A stretch of 14,669 nt of DNA, taken from positions 1 to 14,669 of the forward strand of contig JAXGVG010000034.1 of assembly GCA_040773965.1 (NCBI GenBank), written 5' to 3'. The notes under the pieces were generated by a model. It was not told the origin of the DNA and did no database searches. It worked only from the letters and a program-made list of their open reading frames with translations. This document shows, one piece after another, positions 1 to 12,285 of this stretch (positions within the stretch are counted from its first letter, which is position 1; each line of letters begins with the position of its first letter). The stretch is from JAXGVG01 sp040773965. GTDB taxonomy: Bacteria > Pseudomonadota > Alphaproteobacteria > UBA9219. The position numbers and the translations under genes are program-made.

Positions 1-115
1 AACCACGGCTACGCCGCTCGATCCGTCTTCCTCCGTGGCCTGAACCTTTTGCTTCTGTCCTTGTTCGCTCCGCCAAAATTACGTTTTAAATCAAAGCACA
101 GGGGTGTAGGGTAGT

Positions 116-550
116 GTGGCACGGATCAATAAAGAAAGCCCGGTCAAGATCGTAAGCATAGATATTGCGAAACCCAAAAGAGTCTGTGGAAACTCCTTTG
201 CGGGCACGTATTGCCGCATCCTCGTCGAGAATAGCGGCCAGAAACCTTTGAGCGCCGGATTCACGACCGTGCACACCAATGGAAGAAAAAAGACTCCCGG
301 AGAATTACATTTCGTCAGCGACACCCTTTGGCCCGGTGAACAGAGGTATATCTTCATTCGTCAAAGCTGTTCCGAAGAACATGTGCGGCTTTCCTCGTTT
401 TTCGTCATGAAAGACGACGAGCTGCCCGTGCCCGAAGGCGAAGATCGCTTATGTGACATACCGCTCAATCATCTTCTTCTTTTCCATTACGGGCCCAATC
501 CTCTTTTTGGTCAAACGCCGTATTTTTGCCCGGAATACACTCCCGATTGA
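116..550 (+). CDS. Hypothetical protein, possible beta-sandwich (CARDB-like) fold
   Basis: I do not recognise this 144-residue protein. The frame is closed by a TAG at 107-109, so the GTG at 116 is the first usable start; AGGG at 108-111 is a weak ribosome site close to it. No signal peptide or membrane segment is visible. Residues about 8-82 alternate short hydrophobic strands and polar turns, with an 'LVENSG' then 'GFTTVHTNG' then 'LWPGEQRYIF' pattern that recalls the Ig-like CARDB/DUF11 beta-sandwich domains, but those are normally exported and this one lacks an export signal, so the fold is only a guess. The C-terminal third is rich in Pro, Phe and Tyr. Codon use is AT-richer than rpoB. 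It stands where rplL would often be found upstream of rpoB. The gene may be real or a 5'-truncated remnant. Confidence 0.55.
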   Translation: MARINKESPVKIVSIDIAKPKRVCGNSFAGTYCRILVENSGQKPLSAGFTTVHTNGRKKTPGELHFVSDTLWPGEQRYIFIRQSCSEEHVRLSSFFVMKDDELPVPEGEDRLCDIPLNHLLLFHYGPNPLFGQTPYFCPEYTPD

Positions 551-826
551 TGCCGGGATTTCATTTGGTGTTCGTGCTATTCGGTTCGTTCTGTCGATGC
601 CCGATCCCTGAATCTCAAATGTAAGGATAATCGGGACAGAATGGGCATATATTCCTACATTTTAGAGGTAAGATGTTGCCTAAAATTAAAAATATTTTTG
701 TTGCCTCGAGTGTCGCTGGTGGCATTATTCCGCCCTTAAATTATTGAATTGTGAACGACTCCGGCGACGCATGTAAAAACATGCGGAAGGCCGATGTTTT
801 TGTTTGTTGAGGTCAACTCTTTCTAT

Positions 827-925
827 GTCATTCCCGCGATCCGTCTACGCTGCTGTGCAGCTTCGCCGGACTTGGAGCAAGACCCGGCGAAGTCCGAAGG
901 ACGAAGACGGGACGCGGGAATCCAG
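827..925 (+). repeat. Long imperfect palindrome, left unit of a repeat pair
   Basis: The outer arms 829-845 and 906-922 are inverted copies (CATTCCCGCG against CGCGGGAAT plus flanking bases, 14 of 17 paired). Nested inside is a perfect 9-bp arm pair, CTTCGCCGG (861-869) with CCGGCGAAG (884-892). The outer ends, GTCATTCCCGCG and GCGGGAATCCAG, are variants of the 27-bp palindromes seen elsewhere in this window, so this is an expanded member of the same family with extra sequence between the arms. It faces the right-hand unit at 977-1003. Confidence 0.75.
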
Positions 926-976
926 CGGCGTGTGTCTACGATTCGCATGAGTCATGCGCGCCGCAGACGCGGCGCG

Positions 977-1003
977 CTGGATCCCGGCTTTCGCCGGGAT
1001 GAC
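977..1003 (-). repeat. 27-bp palindromic repeat, right-hand unit upstream of rpoB
   Basis: It starts CTGGATCCCGGC, has a TTTC loop and ends GCCGGGATGAC, giving an 8-bp perfect stem. It is identical to the copy at 6409-6435 and opposite in orientation to the unit at 827-925. The end of the repeat is 47 bases before the rpoB start codon, so the hairpin will be in the rpoB leader if transcription starts upstream. Confidence 0.85.
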
Positions 1004-1050
1004 ATGTAGAGCTTGGTTGAAAATATCGTTTTTTGTCGAGAGAGGAAGTC

Positions 1051-5334
<4,284 letters not shown>

Positions 5335-5337
5335 GGC

Positions 5338-5955
5338 ATGGGAAAGAAACTGTCATCCCTTTTCGCTTTCATGGGTAAAACCTTTTGCCGCTGGGCGCAA
5401 TTGACCGACGATAACAATGTCATACCGGTCCCGGCTCCCAGACCTTCTCTACGCAAGAAGAACCTTGGGAACAACAGCATGATGTTCGCCGTTACGTGGG
5501 TGGATGAACTTAAGGATGTGTTGAGCGGGCGTCTCCATTACAGCCCGGAAAAAGTAAAGGCTGTTGCCGACGAGACAATGGAGAAATTTTTCGAAAGAAA
5601 CATCGTCATTGTTCTGCGCCACCTGGACAACGATATACGATTTGCTGAAATTCCTCATATAGTCCCGGATGACGAAAATCCGGGAGGCTACATATGGGGC
5701 ATTGAAAGGCGCGCTCGTTCGCACGATGAAATTCTGGCGTACAAGCAGGAAAGACGCGAAAAACCTTGTATTTTCACCCACGCCATTCTGGCGGTTACGA
5801 ACTATGACGGCGAAGTTCCTTTCCTGCGCCGGGATGATGGCGCCATAGCCATGCATTTACGTGAACTTAATGAGGCTTCGGACGCGCCGGACGATCCTGA
5901 AGCCTTTTACATCTTAACGAGACAAATGCCGACGTCGGGGAATTATTTGCATTAA
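5338..5955 (+). CDS. Hypothetical protein between rpoB and rpoC
   Basis: I do not recognise this 205-residue protein. ATG 5338 follows the rpoB TGA by 3 bases, with GGGG (5328-5331) inside the end of rpoB as a possible ribosome site, so it would be translated from the rpoB transcript; later ATGs at residues 12, 48 and 49 are alternative starts. Residues 1-47 look unstructured and basic with a PVPAPRP stretch; a folded, soluble region seems to start around residue 49 (FAVTWVDELKDVL). It is rich in charged residues, has no signal peptide and no membrane segment. Its base composition is AT-richer than rpoB and rpoC, as in the unknown genes at 11234-12284, which suggests acquired DNA. rpoB and rpoC are almost always directly adjacent, so a gene in this position is unusual. 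Confidence 0.75.
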   Translation: MGKKLSSLFAFMGKTFCRWAQLTDDNNVIPVPAPRPSLRKKNLGNNSMMFAVTWVDELKDVLSGRLHYSPEKVKAVADETMEKFFERNIVIVLRHLDNDIRFAEIPHIVPDDENPGGYIWGIERRARSHDEILAYKQERREKPCIFTHAILAVTNYDGEVPFLRRDDGAIAMHLRELNEASDAPDDPEAFYILTRQMPTSGNYLH

Positions 5956-5980
5956 ACAACCGGGCCGAGAGCTTAACGCG

Positions 5981-5986
5981 AGGAAG
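5981..5986 (+). promoter_or_regulatory. Ribosome binding site of the truncated rpoC start copy
   Basis: AGGAAG, preceded by GCG so that GAGG is also available at 5980-5983, lies 2 to 5 bases before ATG 5989. This looks like the original translation start signal of rpoC before the cassette separated it from the rest of the gene. Confidence 0.45.
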
Positions 5987-5988
5987 CC

Positions 5989-6057
5989 ATGAACGATCTT
6001 ATGAACATCTTCAACCAGCAGAGCGCGCCGTCTTGTGGCGGCGTCATCCCGGCGTAA
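5989..6057 (+). pseudogene. Duplicated, truncated 5' end of rpoC
   Basis: The first 42 bases (5989-6030, residues MNDLMNIFNQQSAP) match the start of the real rpoC at 6498-6539 with a single silent difference (GAT for GAC at codon 3). After codon 14 the sequence turns into unrelated DNA and a palindromic repeat, and the frame closes at TAA 6055-6057 after 22 codons. It cannot make a functional product. Its own ribosome site suggests it marks the ancestral start of rpoC, from which the gene was cut by insertion of the repeat and GIY-YIG cassette with duplication of the junction; the reverse order of events is also possible. Confidence 0.85.
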
Positions 6058-6069
6058 GCCGGGATCCAG
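6043..6069 (+). repeat. 27-bp palindromic repeat, left flank of the GIY-YIG gene
   Basis: It begins GTCATCCCGGC, has a GTAA loop and ends GCCGGGATCCAG, with an 8-bp perfect stem. It lies 12 bases after the duplicated rpoC segment and 39 bases before the GIY-YIG start codon. It is in the opposite orientation to the copies at 6409-6435 and 6454-6480, so the gene is bracketed by inverted repeats. Confidence 0.88.
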
Positions 6070-6108
6070 TGTTAAGTCATGGCTTGTCGATTGACTGTCA
6101 GGATAGTT

Positions 6109-6396
6109 ATGGGAGGTTATGTCTATATCCTAGCGAGCAAGAAAATCGGGACGCTTTATACCGGCGTTACAAACGATCTGGCCCGAAGGGTTTGGGAACA
6201 CAAGGAAGGGATCATAAAAGGTTTTACGTCACGTTATATCGTTAAGAGGCTGGTTTGGTATGAAGTCTACGAAAGGATTGAGGACGCAATAACGCGCGAA
6301 AAGTGCATCAAGGAATGGAAACGGGAATGGAAGTTGGAATTGATCGAAAAGTTTAATCCGGATTGGAAAGATTTATATCCGGAGCTTAACGGGTGA
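6109..6396 (+). CDS. GIY-YIG family nuclease (small YhbQ/UPF0213-like type)
   Basis: Predicted 95-residue single-domain GIY-YIG nuclease. ATG 6109 is preferred over ATG 6079 because AGGA lies 5 bases upstream and the domain starts at once with GYVYIL. The first motif (Y4-V-Y-I-L) and second motif (Y17-T-G, a YTG variant of YIG) are present, as are the arginine pair R26-R27, H31 and the metal-binding glutamate E64 in TREK. The conserved tail, W70-K...NPDWKDLY, is typical of this stand-alone family. All catalytic positions appear intact. Substrate is not known for this group; related domains cut or nick DNA in repair, homing and transposition. The gene is bracketed by inverted 27-bp palindromes and sits in a cassette that splits a duplicated rpoC start, which hints at a role in mobility of these repeats (inference). 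Confidence 0.9.
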   Translation: MGGYVYILASKKIGTLYTGVTNDLARRVWEHKEGIIKGFTSRYIVKRLVWYEVYERIEDAITREKCIKEWKREWKLELIEKFNPDWKDLYPELNG

Positions 6397-6408
6397 AAAG
6401 AATTCAAT

Positions 6409-6435
6409 CTGGATCCCGGCTTTCGCCGGGATGAC
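6409..6435 (-). repeat. 27-bp palindromic repeat, right flank of the GIY-YIG gene
   Basis: It begins 12 bases after the GIY-YIG stop codon with CTGGATCCCGGC, has a TTTC loop and ends GCCGGGATGAC. It is identical over 27 bases to the copy before rpoB at 977-1003 and is the inverted partner of 6043-6069. Confidence 0.88.
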
Positions 6436-6453
6436 GATGGGGAAAAGACAGAT

Positions 6454-6480
6454 ATGGATCCCGGCTTACGCCGGGATGAC
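6454..6480 (-). repeat. 27-bp palindromic repeat, second right-hand copy before rpoC
   Basis: It begins ATGGATCCCGGC, has a TTAC loop and ends GCCGGGATGAC. It is a tandem neighbour of 6409-6435, 18 bases away and in the same orientation; its loop is the complement of the GTAA loop of the left copy 6043-6069, making it the better inverted match of that copy. It ends 2 bases before the rpoC ribosome site, so it forms a stable hairpin right next to the translation start. Confidence 0.88.
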
Positions 6481-6482
6481 AC

Positions 6483-6490
6483 AAGGAGAG
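6483..6490 (+). promoter_or_regulatory. Ribosome binding site of rpoC
   Basis: AAGGAGAG, 7 bases before ATG 6498, is a strong Shine-Dalgarno match. It differs from the ribosome site in front of the truncated copy at 5989 and lies directly against the palindrome 6454-6480, so folding of that hairpin could affect access by the ribosome. Its presence argues that translation really starts at 6498 and not downstream of the two TAG codons. Confidence 0.7.
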
Positions 6491-6497
6491 ACAGAGC

Positions 6498-10709
<4,212 letters not shown>

Positions 10710-10753
10710 ACGGAGATCGCAAACCAGTCATCAGACAATCAATGGAGGAAAAG

Positions 10754-11164
10754 ATGTCATCATGTTCATCATCATGCTGTTGTTGTTCCGCCGATCCGGC
10801 GAGGGAAGCCAAGATGGCGCTCGATACGTGGATCAAGGCCGTGGCCAGCGGTTCGACCGACGCCGTCCTTAAGCTTTATGCCGACGAGGCCGTTTTGCTG
10901 CCGACGCTGGACGGCACCGTTTGCGATACGCAAGACAAACGCCGCAACTATTTCAATCACTTCACGGCGAAATTGCCGCAAGGCAAGATCGATGAAATCC
11001 GTTCGCGCGTGATCGGCGACGTCGCCATCAACAGCGGCCATTATACCTTTACGTTCAAGGACGGGTCTTCGGCCGCCGCGCGCTTCAGCTTTGTCTATAA
11101 AAAAACGCCCGAGGGATGGATGATCGTCGATCATCATTCCTCGCTTGTGCCAGGCGGGCATTAA
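10754..11164 (+). CDS. SnoaL-like / CaMKII-association-like domain protein
   Basis: A 136-residue protein of the NTF2-like (SnoaL, SgcJ/EcaC) type. ATG 10754 is chosen over the in-frame ATG 10742 because GGAGG (10744-10748) is well placed for it and would overlap the earlier codon. After a serine- and cysteine-rich N-terminus (C4 and C8-C11) the fold begins at about residue 16 with the helix AREAKMALDTWIKAV, continues with LYADEAVLLPT, and closes with the strands GHYTFTF and FSFVYKK followed by GWMIVDHHSS, which is the typical SnoaL/CaMKII-association ending. This family includes small binding proteins and isomerases, and the substrate here cannot be read from the sequence. It starts 44 bases after rpoC in the same direction and may be on its transcript. 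The cysteine cluster is unusual and could bind metal; it is encoded by a low-complexity TCATCATG/TGTTGTTG tract. Confidence 0.85.
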   Translation: MSSCSSSCCCCSADPAREAKMALDTWIKAVASGSTDAVLKLYADEAVLLPTLDGTVCDTQDKRRNYFNHFTAKLPQGKIDEIRSRVIGDVAINSGHYTFTFKDGSSAAARFSFVYKKTPEGWMIVDHHSSLVPGGH

Positions 11165-11233
11165 CAGGATTCAATCTCGTCCTTCAGTTAAGAGGACAGG
11201 GCCGCATTATAGGGAAATATCAATGAGGATTCT

Positions 11234-11761
11234 ATGTATGATATTGTCATAATCTCGGAAGACGCCACGTCATGTGCCGTGCATCAAGACATTCTTGCCG
11301 ATTTGTGGCGCGGACATGGATTAAGTGGAAATTACCTCGTGACATGCGATGAACGCGACTTTGTGGAAATAGCCTCTGAAGGCGCTCTTCTCATTATTTG
11401 CGATGCCGATAAGCTTCAAAGAATGAACAATGCCGCTCGGGAAAATCCCTCGCGATTTGGAAACACGCCTGTCGTCGTCATGATGGAAGGCGTTTCTCTA
11501 TCGTCTCTCTATGTTCATGATTATTCCGGCTTGAATATTATGGGCCGGATAGGCGTTCCCTATAAAACCCATCATCGGGGATTGGGCAGTCTTGTTGATG
11601 CCTTGTCTCATTCAAAAAAGATGGGATTTGGCAGCCTCGGAAAAAACGATATATATATTGCCATCGAGCGTTCAAATGGTGAATGTTCAAGAACCCGTGA
11701 AAACGCTTTTACGACCGGGTGGAAGAATTCAAACATCGCTACTTTAATAACAGGTTCATAA
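11234..11761 (+). CDS. Hypothetical protein, receiver-like fold (paralogue of the next gene)
   Basis: I do not recognise this 175-residue protein by name. TGAGGA ends 4 bases before ATG 11234. It resembles a diverged response-regulator receiver: first strand DIVIIS followed by an acidic pair E9-D10, third strand ALLIICD ending in D57, fourth strand TPVVVMM, and a late VPYK with K111 where receivers carry a conserved lysine. Residues 50-133 align by eye with the next gene (LLIICD with LILCD, PVVVM with PVISI, GLNIMG with GLLNIVG, GFGS with GFGS), so the two are tandem paralogues. The tail, residues 134-175, is not conserved between them. Base composition is clearly AT-richer than rpoC. No DNA-binding or enzymatic output domain is attached. 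Confidence 0.75.
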   Translation: MYDIVIISEDATSCAVHQDILADLWRGHGLSGNYLVTCDERDFVEIASEGALLIICDADKLQRMNNAARENPSRFGNTPVVVMMEGVSLSSLYVHDYSGLNIMGRIGVPYKTHHRGLGSLVDALSHSKKMGFGSLGKNDIYIAIERSNGECSRTRENAFTTGWKNSNIATLITGS

Positions 11762-11798
11762 AAATATTGAAAAAATTACGGGCCTATGGAGGCAAAAA

Positions 11799-12284
11799 AT
11801 GATCGTATTGTGTTATGACGATTATTATTGCGAATATAAAGATTGTCTTCCGCTCGGCGCCTGGATAGCCGAAGCTCGACGTTTGGGTAAGGACGGACGC
11901 AACGTATTCGATGTCAATGAACTTAAAGATTGCATGGACGGCATTGGCCTTATTCTTTGCGATTACAGAAAAATTCCTGAGTTGAGCCGAGTGGCCGCGT
12001 TGAATGAAAAAACCAGGGGAAACGCTTTTCTAAAAGAAGTGCCCGTAATATCGATCTCCTTCATTGAGGAAGCGTCTCTCGATGCGCAATGGAAATATTT
12101 CGGATTGCTCAATATCGTCGGCCATTTCGACACCCAAAAGCGTTTTGATGCGGAAGCAATCCGCAATTTGATTGAAGCACACAAGGAGAATAACATCATA
12201 GGTTACGGTTTTGGGTCAGAAAGAACCGGTCATTCCGGGCCAGTCCGCCAAAAGATAAGTCCGCAAAAAACCGGATTGGGTTGA
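11799..12284 (+). CDS. Hypothetical protein, receiver-like fold (paralogue of the preceding gene)
   Basis: A 161-residue protein with a good ribosome site (GGAGG at 11788-11792, 6 bases before ATG). It shares the layout of the preceding gene: first strand IVLCY with acidic pair D7-D8, third strand LILCD ending in D55, fourth strand VPVISIS, then GLLNIVGHF and a final helix IRNLIEAH. The distance from the acidic pair to the later aspartate (D8 to D55) is the same 47 residues as D10 to D57 in its neighbour, which supports common origin and a retained acidic pocket. Whether it can be phosphorylated is unknown. It ends in TGA one base before the stop codon of the convergent solute-binding gene, so no terminator fits between them. 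Confidence 0.75.
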   Translation: MIVLCYDDYYCEYKDCLPLGAWIAEARRLGKDGRNVFDVNELKDCMDGIGLILCDYRKIPELSRVAALNEKTRGNAFLKEVPVISISFIEEASLDAQWKYFGLLNIVGHFDTQKRFDAEAIRNLIEAHKENNIIGYGFGSERTGHSGPVRQKISPQKTGLG

Positions 12285-12285
12285 A

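Larger units (their letters stand above)
551..1050. other. Non-coding region upstream of rpoB
   Basis: No confident gene lies in these 500 bases. Bases 661-750 are AT-rich and contain a 24-codon ORF (673-747) with AGAGG four bases upstream; it is too short to trust. A perfect hairpin sits at 768-785 (CGCATGT, loop AAAA, ACATGCG), followed at a distance by a T-rich run near 797, so it is at best a weak terminator or a processing structure. TTGTGA (749-754) and TGTAAA (772-777), 17 bases apart, could be a sigma-70-like promoter for rpoB, matching 4 of 6 bases in each box. From 827 to 1003 the region is filled by palindromic repeats (separate entries). The rpoB ribosome site follows at about 1040-1047. 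Confidence 0.5.

Noticed and set aside
673..747. 24-codon ORF with AGAGG upstream
   Set aside because: Too short and in an AT-rich stretch where chance frames are common; the ribosome site is only 4 bases from the ATG. Not supported without comparative data.
768..785. Rho-independent terminator upstream of rpoB
   Set aside because: The hairpin is perfect but only 7 bp with moderate GC, and the T-rich run begins 11 bases later, so it does not fit the usual form.
794..1009. 71-codon ORF upstream of rpoB
   Set aside because: It is translated palindromic repeat with no ribosome site and no protein-like composition.
6079..6108. Earlier ATG for the GIY-YIG gene
   Set aside because: It would add ten residues that do not fit the family and has no ribosome site, while ATG 6109 has AGGA at the right distance.
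6043..6480. CRISPR array from the repeated 27-bp palindromes
   Set aside because: There are only three copies in mixed orientation with unequal spacing and a gene in between; no cas genes are seen.
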